Numbered from the stretch's first letter, positions 11,738-20,437 are shown. The stretch is DNA of 64,000 nt from Mannheimia sp. USDA-ARS-USMARC-1261 (GCF_000521605.1 NZ_CP006942.1:1674001-1738000), one strand, 5' to 3'. The notes: generated from the sequence alone by a model not told the origin. Made by a program: numbers and translations.

Positions 11738-11808
11738 TTTTTACTCTCTTTGTGTGATGACGATGTAACTCTTGCAGTTACTCAGATGAAAGCATACAAA
11801 ACATCTTA

Positions 11809-11833
11809 GCAAACGATTACGGCAATCGGTTGC
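11809..11833 (-). promoter_or_regulatory. Tandem PurR-like operator cores upstream of uraA
   Basis: GCAAACGATTAC (11809-11820) and GCAATCGGTTGC (11822-11833) both fit the PurR core GCAANCGNTTNC; the outer bases of the 16-bp consensus are not kept. PurR controls pyrimidine genes in E. coli, so the placement is sensible, but the call is an inference from pattern only. Confidence 0.45.
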
Positions 11834-11901
11834 CAATTTTAGGTAAAATTTTTTTGCCGATTTTACGGCAAACAAAATTTCTAGGGCTTCCACTAAAAGG
11901 A

Positions 11902-11927
11902 AAGCCTTGAATTTTCATTCAAGGCTT
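11902..11927 (-). terminator. Terminator after ubiH (selD-nudJ-ubiH operon)
   Basis: Perfect 11-bp stem AAGCCTTGAAT/ATTCAAGGCTT with a 4-nt loop. On the minus strand it is followed by TTCCTTTT, and it lies about 78 bp past the ubiH stop. Confidence 0.75.
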
Positions 11928-12004
11928 AGGATTGATTTTTAAACGGCAAAATAATATAGCGTTCTTGCAACAATGTCAAATAGAAAATTTAAGATTTTGT
12001 ACTT

Positions 12005-13198
12005 TTACCACCCTAATGCTCGATTAGCTATAAAATCCCTAGCCGTTTTCGAGTGTGAAACGACGAATAGCCCTAAGTTCCGCATAACTTGCATAGGCAA
12101 CATTCCGCAAGAAAAGACAGAAATTAAACCGCTTGTTGCATTGATAATACGACTTTGATCTTGCACTCTCTCTTTTTCAAACTCGACTAACAACGAAAAG
12201 TCGCCAATATCTTTGCCCTGATTAAAGGCTTCTGCTACTCGCTTTGCCAATGCGTACAAATCTCTCAATCCTAAGTTAAATCCCTGACCTGCTACCGGGT
12301 GAAGCATCTGTGCTGCGTTACCGACAATAGCCAATCGGTGATGAATATGACTTTCTGCTTTTTGCAAAATCAGCGGATAAACAAACCGCTTGCTGACACG
12401 CAAAAACTGCCCTAATTTCCAACCAAATTGATGTTGTAATCGGCTTAAAAATTCATTATCTGACAGCTGCACCAATTCATCTGCATTTTTCACACACCAA
12501 ACCAACGACATCATATTGCCACCTAACGGCAGTAAAGCAAAAGGCCCTTGTTCGGTAAAATACTCAAAGGCTTGATATTGATGCCATTTATTCAGCTCTA
12601 CATTAGCGATAATGGCTGATTGTTTATAATCTCGAACTTGTACAGTTTCTATTCCACATTGTTTAGCAATTTGAGACTGAATACCATCAGCCGCCACAAG
12701 TAAAGAACAGCTCAGCTTCTCGCCATTTTTTAGCGTCAGTTCACAACATTGCTGTGAGCGTTTAATTGACTTAACTTCATTCGGACAGAAAACGTGAATA
12801 TTCGGCTGTTTTTCAATACAAGCGGTTAAATTTTTGCCTAATTTTGCAAGCTCGACCACCGCCCCCAGTTGGAGAACATTCTGCTCTGCCGCTTTTAATG
12901 TGGTTTTGCCGAAATGCCCTTTATCCGCTACTTGAATTTGTTGAATTGGGGTGGCAATAGCTTGAATCATCTCGCCCAAATTCTCGCCTGCAAGCGGTAG
13001 AATTTGGCTCATTTTTTGCAAACTGCCTTCGGCTAAGGCAATACTACGAGCATCAAAACCGCCTTGTTGTTCATAGTTGGGCAACGATTTTTCAACTATC
13101 GCAATCGAGATTTTGTGCTGACAAAAACTGCTTAACGCCAACGCCAACACCGAGCCGCTTACCGCTCCGCCTACAATCACCACATCAAATTGCTGCAT
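12005..13198 (-). CDS. ubiH: 2-octaprenyl-6-methoxyphenol hydroxylase UbiH
   Basis: FAD-dependent monooxygenase of ubiquinone synthesis. The FAD-binding GXGXXG-type motif is near the N-terminus (VIVGGAVSGSVLA), the DG motif is AADGIQSQ, and the second FAD motif is GNAAQMLHPVAGQGFNLGLRD (seen as HPVAGQGFNLGLRD). The segment FDARSIALAEGS followed by IQVADKGHFGKT matches UbiH rather than UbiF. The frame is open to 13219, but GGAGG before the ATG at 13198 selects that start, giving 397 residues and a 14-bp overlap with nudJ. It is the last gene of the selD-nudJ-ubiH operon. Confidence 0.92.
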   Translation of the reverse strand: MQQFDVVIVGGAVSGSVLALALSSFCQHKISIAIVEKSLPNYEQQGGFDARSIALAEGSLQKMSQILPLAGENLGEMIQAIATPIQQIQVADKGHFGKTTLKAAEQNVLQLGAVVELAKLGKNLTACIEKQPNIHVFCPNEVKSIKRSQQCCELTLKNGEKLSCSLLVAADGIQSQIAKQCGIETVQVRDYKQSAIIANVELNKWHQYQAFEYFTEQGPFALLPLGGNMMSLVWCVKNADELVQLSDNEFLSRLQHQFGWKLGQFLRVSKRFVYPLILQKAESHIHHRLAIVGNAAQMLHPVAGQGFNLGLRDLYALAKRVAEAFNQGKDIGDFSLLVEFEKERVQDQSRIINATSGLISVFSCGMLPMQVMRNLGLFVVSHSKTARDFIANRALGW

Positions 13199-13661
13199 TT
13201 TGCCTCCACTCAAACGCATTTAGTAACGAGAGCGGATAACGCTCGCCGTTCAAATAATCTTTCAGTGATTGCACCACCAGTGGGCTACGTTCACATTGCC
13301 CCTTCTGCTGAATATAGTGGTTAAATTCCTCAAACGTGAGCCACATTGCTTGGGTAATATCCGCATCCTGCGGCTTTGGTTCGAGCCAATCTTCAAGCTC
13401 TACCGCAAACAGAAAACGCAAATAGTCCGTTTTAGAGCGTGGGGCTTGCCATTGATAAATTTTTACAAGGCTTGCCATTTCCGCCCGAATACCGGTTTCT
13501 TCAAACAACTCTCGGCTTGCCCCTTCAAGCAACGTTTCATTTGCTTCTAAATGTCCTGCCGGTTGATTAAGTGTTCGTTTACCATATTCAATCTCTTCAA
13601 CGAACAAAAACTTGCCCTTGCAATGTACCACACAAGCCATTGTTACATTTGGTTTAAACAT
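13185..13661 (-). CDS. nudJ: Nudix phosphatase NudJ
   Basis: Cytosolic Nudix hydrolase acting on nucleoside di/triphosphates and thiamine pyrophosphate intermediates (NudJ/YmfB). The Nudix box is GHLEANETLLEGASRELFEETG, residues about 37-58 (shown as GHLEANE and RELFEETG), complete with the metal-binding REXXEE. The N-terminus [13 protein letters not shown] matches NudJ. The start ATG shares its first base with the selD stop codon (TGATG) and has GAGG upstream, so translation is coupled to selD. The protein has 158 residues. Confidence 0.93.
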   Translation of the reverse strand: MFKPNVTMACVVHCKGKFLFVEEIEYGKRTLNQPAGHLEANETLLEGASRELFEETGIRAEMASLVKIYQWQAPRSKTDYLRFLFAVELEDWLEPKPQDADITQAMWLTFEEFNHYIQQKGQCERSPLVVQSLKDYLNGERYPLSLLNAFEWRQNAAI

Positions 13662-14701
13662 CAAATTACCTCAATAAGTGGTTTTCCCTCTTCCATTTCA
13701 AGCAATTTACCAACGTGGTATAGTGATACATTTGCTTGATTTGCAATTTGTTGGATTTTTTCGACCGCTTGTGGCAGCACCGCCACCAATAAACCGCCTG
13801 AGGTTTGTGGATCGCATAAAATCGCTTTTTGCTCGTCCGTCATCGCTGAAATTAAATGCCCGTAGCTGTCAAAGTTACGATTCGTACCACCCGGCACTGC
13901 CCCTAAGGCGATATACTCTTTCGTGCCGTCTAGGGTTTGAATATCGGCAAAATGTACTTCCGCACGCACATTCGAGCCTTGGCACACTTCGCTTAAATGC
14001 CCCAACAGCCCAAATCCTGTTACATCAGTCATTGCCGTTACTTCATCAAGTTCGGAAAATTCAGCCCCAATTAAGTTGATTTGGCACATCACTTCACTTG
14101 CCAAATTCTGATGTTCCGGCTTGAGCAAGCCTTTTTTCTCGGCAGTGGTTAAAACCCCAATCCCTAACGGCTTGGTTAAAAACAGTTCACAGCCGGCAAC
14201 TGCCGAAGCGTTACGTTTAACACGCTCGGTCGGCACAATGCCTGTAACGGCTAAACCAAAAATCGGCTCAGGCGAGTCAATAGAATGTCCGCCAGCCAAC
14301 GCAATACCGGCTTGCTGACAGGCAAAACGCCCGCCTTCCACAATTTGCTGAGCCACTTCTGCCGGCAATTTATTTACAGGAAAGCCAAGAATAGCAATCG
14401 CCATAATCGGCTTGCCACCCATTGCGTAAATATCGCTAATGGCATTAGCAGAGGCAATCCGCCCAAAGTCAAACGGGTCGTCCACAATCGGCATAAAGAA
14501 ATCCGTTGTGCTGATAATAGCCTGCCCATTGCCTAGATCGTAGGCCGCCGCATCGTCCGCCGTTTCATTACCCACGAGCAAATTCGGGTCGATAAATTTA
14601 TCTAATTGCGTTTGTAAAATTGTCCCTAACACCTTAGGAGAAATCTTACAACCTCAACCCGCCCCGTGGCTGAACTGGGTTAATCTAATCGGTTCAGACA
14701 T
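13661..14701 (-). CDS. selD: Selenide, water dikinase SelD with in-frame UGA (selenocysteine 16)
   Basis: Makes selenophosphate from selenide and ATP, the Se donor for selenoproteins and seleno-tRNA. The normal start is the ATG at 14701 (GGAGG 5 bp upstream), encoding [15 protein letters not shown], then codon 16 is TGA (14654-14656), then [13 protein letters not shown]. This matches the SelD N-terminus, in which that position is the catalytic Cys or Sec in (C/U)GCK. Reading through gives 346 residues, the E. coli length. The catalytic Lys19 follows. A hairpin starts 2 nt after the TGA. A gene finder would wrongly begin at a GTG codon near 14632 and lose the active site. The H. influenzae SelD is also known to contain Sec. 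Confidence 0.95.
14612..14651 (-). promoter_or_regulatory. Bacterial SECIS hairpin in selD
   Basis: Directly after the UGA the mRNA can fold. Outer stem TTGTAA/TTACAA extends by four more pairs (GATT/AATT, with one G-U), then a 2x2 internal loop, then CCTAA-GGTG-TTAGG at the tip. The apical GG in the loop and the distance from the UGA fit SelB-dependent SECIS elements. This is a fold by eye. Confidence 0.75.
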
Positions 14702-14806
14702 CTCGCCTCCATAATGAATTAAAATTATGCTTATTGTACGCTAACCAGCGGTCAATTTTGGGAAATTTTTTGCAAAATTTCACGAAAAAGCGCCCGCTTA
14801 CTTTCC

Positions 14807-16864
14807 TTACAGCACCCATTTTTCCAAATTCGTTTCCACTTTAGGTTTTAGCCATAATTCCGCTTCCAACGCATTAATCCAATCCGCACAATGTTCAAAG
14901 GGAGCAAACCGATGTCGGCGAGCCACTGCCGCAAAATCGCCTAAGGTGAGATTCTCCCAATAATTAAAACGGGAAAGCTCTTGCTCACTCAACTCAGGCA
15001 GCCCCAATTTTGTCGCTTGGCTGATAGCCGCATTTTTACGTTGTTCTACATTTAAATAGCCAAAATGAAGTTTGAGATCAAAACGGCGTAATGCGGCTGG
15101 GTCAAGATTATCCATCAAGTTAGTTGAGACAATCAGCAAGCCTTCAAATTTTTCGATTTGCGTCAGCATCTCATTGACTTGGCTATGCTCCCAGCTGCGT
15201 TGTCCGCTTTCACGAGCAAACAGAAAGGTATCGACTTCATCGAAAATCAGCACCATATTGTTCTCTTTCGCTGTTCGGAAGGCTTCGGCAATCTGGTGTT
15301 CGGTTCCCCCCACAAGTGGGCTCAATAAATCCGAGCCTTGTCGAACCAATGCTTGCAAGCCCATTTCCTGTGCCAGCCAATTTGCCCACGCGGTTTTGCC
15401 GGTTCCCGGCGGGCCATAGCAACAAATTCGCCCACGTTTGGTACGTTTTAGCCCCTCGCTGATTTTGTGCATATTTTCCGCACAATTTACCCAATCTAAA
15501 TTGTAGGCAATTTTGCTTTCAACAAGCGGTTCAATTTTGCGGAAACTTTGCGAAACCAGCGTTTGATTAAACATTCCCAACGCTTTTTCGGCAAACTCTG
15601 CTTGGTTTTCGATGGGGAGGCAGTTCATCACATTAAAAGTGCGAGTTAATACCGCCGGCGATAAATCGGCATTTTGGGCGAAATGGTGGATATAGTCGGG
15701 CGAGAGTTTTTCACCGACCAATGCACTAATCAAACTTTCTTTATGCTTATTCGGCAACATCGGCATTTCAAACACCATATCAAAGCGGCGGAGATAGGCG
15801 TTGTCAATGCAATCGACTGAATTTGAAATCCAAATCATCGGGACATTATTATTTTCTAAAAAATGATTTACCCACGCCTTTTTAGATTGTGCTTCTGAAC
15901 GAGCTGAAAATGAACCTGCAAAAACATCTTCAATTTCATCAAAAATAATCAGTGCATTTCGATCAGCTAGTAAAGTTTGTGCTAACACACAGCTATTTAA
16001 ACGATTTTTGGCAGAAACGGCTTCGCCGGCTTCATCTTCAAAACTTAAAGTATAGGCTGCTGTATTTAATTCATTTGCCAATAATGTCGCAAGTTCTGTT
16101 TTCCCTCTTCCGGGCTTGCCGTAAATCAATAGATTCACACCTTTTTGTTGAGTATTTAAGGCTTGTGATAAGTAGGCTTTCATCATTGCAACGTTTTCTT
16201 GAATATACTCAAAATGAAAAAGTGATAATTTAGGCGATTCAGCAATTTTTAAACATTGTTTTAATAGGGATTCTTGATCTAATGGTTCAATAATAAACTC
16301 ATTAAAATCAAGCGTATTTCCCCACTCTAAAAAGCCCTCTAAATCAGTATTATGTCGGGATTGTTCGATTAAACCATAACGTTTTAATTTCTGACTTTTA
16401 GATAAAGCACACTTCACTTCTTGCTCGTCTAAATCAAGCAATTTAGCAATAAATTTCATTGATGATGACGAATTAAATTGCCCTAAATATTCAAGACCAT
16501 TTTCTAACATTTCTTCCGCTTTAATATGTGTAACTAGCGTAAAAATCGCTTTTTCTGTGGCATTTAGATCAATATATTCCGCTAATTTTTGGATATTTCG
16601 GTAGGCGATATCTAATTCAGGCGAAGGATATAACTCAACATTTTTAATCGCTTGATACCGAGCTTTCAATAGAGACTTAACAATTTCATTACTCTCTTCA
16701 TTATCCCACTCAGACTTTAGACCTAATGAATAAGCTAATCTATCGTCTGCCCAACCTCGAAGATTTAAGAATTTATTAAAACCATTATGCTCACACATAA
16801 TTTCTAACACGATTTTTTCACTATAAAGAGAAAAAGTTGAAGGGTTTAATTGATAGTTACTCAT
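14807..16864 (-). CDS. Tandem AAA+ ATPase of unknown function
   Basis: A 685-residue protein with an unrecognised N-terminal region (1-215) and two AAA+ modules. Module 1: Walker A GKPGRGKT (249-256), Walker B ALIIFDE (304-310). Module 2: Walker A GPPGTGKT (484-491), Walker B MVLIFDE (537-543), and a LDPAALRRFD segment with arginine-finger-like residues near 588-596. Both modules look catalytically intact. The architecture recalls Cdc48/ClpA-like double-ring remodellers, but I do not recognise the family. It has its own promoter with a 19-bp palindrome 46 bp upstream, shared with two other units in the block, so it is probably co-regulated with the sirtuins and YdcK-like proteins. Confidence 0.85.
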   Translation of the reverse strand: MSNYQLNPSTFSLYSEKIVLEIMCEHNGFNKFLNLRGWADDRLAYSLGLKSEWDNEESNEIVKSLLKARYQAIKNVELYPSPELDIAYRNIQKLAEYIDLNATEKAIFTLVTHIKAEEMLENGLEYLGQFNSSSSMKFIAKLLDLDEQEVKCALSKSQKLKRYGLIEQSRHNTDLEGFLEWGNTLDFNEFIIEPLDQESLLKQCLKIAESPKLSLFHFEYIQENVAMMKAYLSQALNTQQKGVNLLIYGKPGRGKTELATLLANELNTAAYTLSFEDEAGEAVSAKNRLNSCVLAQTLLADRNALIIFDEIEDVFAGSFSARSEAQSKKAWVNHFLENNNVPMIWISNSVDCIDNAYLRRFDMVFEMPMLPNKHKESLISALVGEKLSPDYIHHFAQNADLSPAVLTRTFNVMNCLPIENQAEFAEKALGMFNQTLVSQSFRKIEPLVESKIAYNLDWVNCAENMHKISEGLKRTKRGRICCYGPPGTGKTAWANWLAQEMGLQALVRQGSDLLSPLVGGTEHQIAEAFRTAKENNMVLIFDEVDTFLFARESGQRSWEHSQVNEMLTQIEKFEGLLIVSTNLMDNLDPAALRRFDLKLHFGYLNVEQRKNAAISQATKLGLPELSEQELSRFNYWENLTLGDFAAVARRHRFAPFEHCADWINALEAELWLKPKVETNLEKWVL

Positions 16865-16910
16865 AAAACATTCCTTTTGCTGATTTCACATCAGTAATTT
16901 TACTTATTAA

Positions 16911-16929
16911 TACGACAAAGTGTGTCGCA
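16911..16929 (-). promoter_or_regulatory. Operator site 1 (shared 19-bp palindrome), AAA+ gene
   Basis: Minus strand TGCGACACACTTTGTCGTA. It is related to the sites at 20319 and 23237, with 11 of 19 positions identical in all three. It lies 46 bp before the start codon and 8 bp from a TAAAAT hexamer (16897-16902), the likely -10. Confidence 0.7.
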
Positions 16930-17052
16930 TAAATCGTGCGTTTTATGGTATTTTGATCGGACGAGAGGATTATAACGATGGAAAATAAAAAAGCAAGCGG
17001 TCAATTTTCGCAAAAAATTTGCAAATTCTAACCGCTTATGACTTAACCCCCT

Positions 17053-17082
17053 CCCCTTTGGCGGTACTTACGCCAAAAGGGG
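17053..17082. repeat. Inverted repeat between cobB and the AAA+ gene
   Basis: CCCCTTTGGCG (17053-17063) pairs with CGCCAAAAGGGG (17071-17082), with one bulged A and a 7-nt loop. It lies 39 bp past the cobB stop on the minus strand but lacks a T-run. It may mark the end of the cobB operon or be a dispersed palindrome. Confidence 0.55.
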
Positions 17083-17120
17083 AAGAAAGATTATTTACTT
17101 CCCTAATAAAGGAAATGAAT

Positions 17121-17834
17121 TTAGAGACTTGCCAAAATCTCCTCCACAAACTGCGGTACAATCTCTGTGGCTTTACCATAGCGAGCTTCTTTAAACGCCG
17201 TTTTGACCTTACTCGGCTCTAAATTGAGTTCAATCGTATGCGATTTCCAGCGGTTTGCTTTTTCCACAAAGCCGGCGGCAGGATACACATTGCCTGAAGT
17301 GCCGATGGAAACGAAAATATCGCAATCGTAAATCGCCTCATCAATTTCTAGCATTTGGAAAGGAATTTCACCAAACCAGACAATATGCGGACGCAGCCGT
17401 GCCGGTTGAACGCAACAACTACAATGGCTCTCATCCTCCACATCGCCCAGCCATTCATACACCGTCCCCTTATTAGGACAACGAACTTTCAGCAATTCGC
17501 CGTGCATATGAATCACATTCTTAGATCCCGCACGTTCGTGCAAGTTATCGACATTTTGCGTCACAATCAGCAGATTTTCTCCAAGTTTTTCTTCCAATTT
17601 TGCCAACGCCAAATGGGCGGCATTGGGTTGTACTTCGGGGTCAAACAGCTTACGGCGGCGTTCGTTGTAAAAACGTTGGACTAATCCCCGATCCCGTTTA
17701 TATCCTTCGGGCGTGGCGACATCTTCCACCCTATGATTTTCCCACAAGCCCTCCTCGGCTCGGAATGTGCAAATGCCTGACTCAGCTGAAATACCCGCAC
17801 CGGTTAAAACAACAATTCTCGGTAATTTTTCCAT
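17121..17834 (-). CDS. cobB: NAD-dependent protein deacylase CobB (sirtuin)
   Basis: Removes acetyl or succinyl groups from protein lysines using NAD+. The 237-residue protein has GAGISAESG (12-20), [12 protein letters not shown] (92-103) and the catalytic His111 (HMHGEL). Tyr56 and Arg59 (FYNERR), which define acyl-Lys desuccinylase specificity in class III sirtuins, are present. The usual Arg of GIRTFR is Cys here (GICTFR). Zinc-site Cys residues lie in KVRCPN and HCSCC. It is the last gene of a four-gene operon and starts 1 bp after the stop of the preceding gene. It is an unusual partner for hexapeptide-repeat proteins. Confidence 0.92.
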   Translation of the reverse strand: MEKLPRIVVLTGAGISAESGICTFRAEEGLWENHRVEDVATPEGYKRDRGLVQRFYNERRRKLFDPEVQPNAAHLALAKLEEKLGENLLIVTQNVDNLHERAGSKNVIHMHGELLKVRCPNKGTVYEWLGDVEDESHCSCCVQPARLRPHIVWFGEIPFQMLEIDEAIYDCDIFVSIGTSGNVYPAAGFVEKANRWKSHTIELNLEPSKVKTAFKEARYGKATEIVPQFVEEILASL

Positions 17835-17835
17835 T

Positions 17836-18390
17836 TTAATTCTCCTTACTCTTTACACTCTCATTATTTAAAAAATCTTGATAGCTCCATTTTTCAATGG
17901 AGAAATACGCTTCCATAGTCTGTTCCGGGTCAATTTCAGCGGTATTGAGTGTATGATCGAACATCGCATATTGATATGAATTATCACCGCCGGTTCCCCA
18001 AATAATTTTCTTTAAGGTCAGCTGGCGATAAATCGGAACTAATAGTGGCACAAGCAAACTTTCACAGAATAAGGTTTTAGGATCATCAAATCGGATTTGA
18101 TTTATCCAACCGAGATCATAAAACTTACCGTTTTCTTTGCACATTAAACAATCAACACTTATCGGCATATCAAAAAAACTCTCGCCATTTTCTAAGGTAA
18201 ATTGATAGTAATAACTACCTTCAAAATGGGTATTGGAATGCTTGATAAATTGTAAACTTAAATGTTTATCCCATAACTTTGATGTAATAATGATTCTGTT
18301 ACCTTTGTATTCCACTATCGGTTGCTGTTTTTGTACCTCTGGCAAGGCGATAAAACCATTAATGACCCATTGAGTGAAATCCGCTTTCAT
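17836..18390 (-). CDS. Hypothetical protein between YdcK-like genes and cobB
   Basis: I do not recognise this 184-residue soluble protein. It has no signal peptide, membrane helix or clear motif; it contains paired Cys in [17 protein letters not shown] and a Trp-rich C-terminus ([10 protein letters not shown]). The open frame runs to 18456, but GGAG before the ATG at 18390 and the TAATG overlap with the upstream YdcK-like stop point to the short form. Tight coupling on both sides means it is made together with the YdcK-like proteins and CobB, so it may be a substrate, adaptor or immunity-like partner. Confidence 0.75.
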   Translation of the reverse strand: MKADFTQWVINGFIALPEVQKQQPIVEYKGNRIIITSKLWDKHLSLQFIKHSNTHFEGSYYYQFTLENGESFFDMPISVDCLMCKENGKFYDLGWINQIRFDDPKTLFCESLLVPLLVPIYRQLTLKKIIWGTGGDNSYQYAMFDHTLNTAEIDPEQTMEAYFSIEKWSYQDFLNNESVKSKEN

Positions 18391-19361
18391 TAAAATTTCT
18401 CCGAATAACCAAACCGCTGTTCTGCCATTTCGAGCATTGCCTGTAAATTTTGGCAAAAGAGTTTGGTATGCTGTAAAAACTTTTCCGGCTCATCGTAAAA
18501 ACGATTTCCAATCGTCATCTGCATGACGTCGCCGGCTCGGAAAAAAGTGAGATGCTTCATATCTTCTATTTCTTCATTTTGTAACAGTGCCAACGTGCCG
18601 ATATTTGAGAATGTCATTACATCTTCATCTCGTTCCACAATCGCATTACCACAAAGATAAGCGTTGCCACCGATATTGGTATCAAACTTCACTTCGGTAT
18701 TGCCTTCCACTTTTGCATCACCACAAATATCTGAATCATAAATTTTAGCATTGCCGTAAATTTCAGCATTATCGCTAATACAACCACCATAAATAATCGC
18801 ATTACTATACACCAAGCAATTATCACTCAACCGACCACCACGCATTTCTGCATTATCCCGTAAATAGATATGCCCTTTATCTATTCCACTAATATCTCCA
18901 CCACAAAATATTGCATTATCAGAAAGAGAAAGTTGAGTGTATATTACCTCTGCATCACCATATATTTTCGTATTCCCCTCCATAGTTAAAGCTGCTTTAC
19001 AAATATGGGCGTTACCATAAACTTTTGCTTGCCCTGAAATATCGGATTCATATGTTTTAATATGATCATCAAGCAGCCAAACACGTCCAAATACACGGCT
19101 ATTCTCCCTCACTTTACAAATACAATTAATGAACGCATCGTTTTCTACTTTTGCATTATCAAACACATAAACATTCGGTGTAATCCAGCAATTTCCTTGC
19201 TGTGAAAGATTACTTTCTTTCTCAATATAGCCACCTAAATCACCTTTTTTAACTCTCAATACCCAATGTTCTCGCTTAACTTCAAAATCTTTTAAAGCTT
19301 CAATTTGATAAAGTGTTTTTCCGTTATATTCCACGGTATTTTCTGTTAAACGATATTTCAT
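18390..19361 (-). CDS. YdcK-like hexapeptide-repeat protein (second copy)
   Basis: A 323-residue protein whose middle two thirds (about 60-260) is a run of degenerate repeats of the kind [IV]-x-G-[ND]-A-x, such as KVYGNAHI and AEIYGNAKIYDSDI, predicting a left-handed beta helix. The N-terminus (MKYRLTENTVEYNGKTLYQI, with an LGGYIEKESNLSQQGNCWI-type segment) matches E. coli YdcK, a putative acyltransferase of unknown substrate. It lacks an obvious catalytic His of known acetyltransferases in a repeat loop. Start and stop overlap both neighbours by one base (TAATG), so stoichiometric synthesis with the first copy is likely. Confidence 0.85.
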   Translation of the reverse strand: MKYRLTENTVEYNGKTLYQIEALKDFEVKREHWVLRVKKGDLGGYIEKESNLSQQGNCWITPNVYVFDNAKVENDAFINCICKVRENSRVFGRVWLLDDHIKTYESDISGQAKVYGNAHICKAALTMEGNTKIYGDAEVIYTQLSLSDNAIFCGGDISGIDKGHIYLRDNAEMRGGRLSDNCLVYSNAIIYGGCISDNAEIYGNAKIYDSDICGDAKVEGNTEVKFDTNIGGNAYLCGNAIVERDEDVMTFSNIGTLALLQNEEIEDMKHLTFFRAGDVMQMTIGNRFYDEPEKFLQHTKLFCQNLQAMLEMAEQRFGYSEKF

Positions 19362-20275
19362 TAGAAACCTCCTAAAATACGGGATCTAGCCACTTCAACA
19401 GCAGTTTCATACTCTGAATATGCCTTTAACGCATTTCGGATTTGTTCCGCAGAAAAAGCCTGATTGTTATAACGAATTTCAAACCCATCTTCTGTTTTAT
19501 ATGCGGTTAAATACTCTATGAAATCGGAAAACATTTTTGTTTGTAGAAAATCATTTTGAGATTGAATAAAGGCATTACTACCTAAATTAGCACCATCATT
19601 GATCACGATATTTTCACCAATAATCCGAGTGTTACCGAAAAAATCATTCCTGCCGCTAATTTCCGCCCCACAAATTTTGACATTATCTTTAATCCGAACA
19701 TTGCTACCGGCAATTACCGTATCACCCCAAATTTCCGCATTTCCTTTTATATGGCAAGTTCCCCCAATTTGAGCATTGCCATAAATTTTAACCTGCTCTG
19801 AAATCCGTATATCTCCTCGGGGCGACACACCAATATGGGCATTTCCAAAAATCTTAACGGAACCGGAAATCTCCGTCTCTTTGCTTGCAACAACCGCATT
19901 TTCATAAATTTCGACATCGCCTGAGATATTGCCCTTCACCGAAACTTCGGCATTACCATAAATTTTGACATTACCACCGATACTCCCTCTTCTGACCCGT
20001 GCATTTCCATATAACTGAGCCTGTTCATATAACCGAGTAATGCCACCCAAATAACCATTTTCAGAAACACAAGCCTGATCCCAAACTTCCGCACTATTCG
20101 CCACCCAGCAATTTCCTTCGTGAGAAAGATTATGCTCACCACTAATAAAACCACCTAAATCGCCTTCTTTAACTTCTGTGCCATTGCTGGTTGTAAAAGT
20201 CTTTAAGGCTTTGATTTGATACAGTTTTTGCTCCTCATCACCACGTTCACTTTCTATTAGACAGTATTTTTTCAT
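19361..20275 (-). CDS. YdcK-like hexapeptide-repeat protein (first copy)
   Basis: A 304-residue paralogue of the next gene in the operon, with the same N-terminal signature (EGDLGGFISGEHNLSHEGN, in parts LGGF and NLSHEGNCWV) followed by about 25 hexapeptide-like turns (residues 60-240) such as VKIYGNAEV and AQIGGTCHIKGNAEI. A beta-helix, possibly trimeric, is expected. It is the first gene of the operon YdcK-YdcK-unknown-CobB. The start has CAGGAG 6-8 bp upstream, and operator site 2 is 43 bp before the ATG. Substrate or partner unknown; pairing with a lysine deacylase suggests a link to acylation, which is inference only. Confidence 0.85.
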   Translation of the reverse strand: MKKYCLIESERGDEEQKLYQIKALKTFTTSNGTEVKEGDLGGFISGEHNLSHEGNCWVANSAEVWDQACVSENGYLGGITRLYEQAQLYGNARVRRGSIGGNVKIYGNAEVSVKGNISGDVEIYENAVVASKETEISGSVKIFGNAHIGVSPRGDIRISEQVKIYGNAQIGGTCHIKGNAEIWGDTVIAGSNVRIKDNVKICGAEISGRNDFFGNTRIIGENIVINDGANLGSNAFIQSQNDFLQTKMFSDFIEYLTAYKTEDGFEIRYNNQAFSAEQIRNALKAYSEYETAVEVARSRILGGF

Positions 20276-20318
20276 TTGCCACTCCTGTTTTATTGGATAC
20301 CTCTATTTTATGTAACAG

Positions 20319-20337
20319 TGCGATATTTTGTGTCGCA
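20319..20337 (-). promoter_or_regulatory. Operator site 2 (shared 19-bp palindrome), YdcK-cobB operon
   Basis: Minus strand TGCGACACAAAATATCGCA. It lies 43 bp before the first YdcK-like start and 8 bp from TAAAAT (20305-20310). Same motif as at 16911 and 23237. Confidence 0.7.
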
Positions 20338-20393
20338 AAGAAGATGTTTATTCGATATTATTTTGCAGAAATAAACAAAAATAACGCCCTTTA

Positions 20394-20431
20394 AAACAGG
20401 CTAATCGGGAGAGTTAAAAGTCGGAGAAAGG
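20394..20431. repeat. Copy B of a 38-bp related sequence
   Basis: About 28 of 38 bases match the sequence at 24031-24068, including ACAGGC, AAT and TTAAAAGTCGG in register. It lies upstream of the YdcK-like operon. Confidence 0.6.
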
Positions 20432-20437
20432 TAAAAA

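Noticed and set aside
13661-14632. SelD starting at the GTG near 14632 (323 aa)
   Set aside because: This start lies inside the protein; the true N-terminus with the Sec codon is in frame upstream with a strong ribosome binding site.
16978-17031. Possible 17-codon ORF (MENKKASGQFSQKICKF)
   Set aside because: It is made mostly of an inverted uptake-signal pair with AT-rich spacer, so the reading frame is coincidental.
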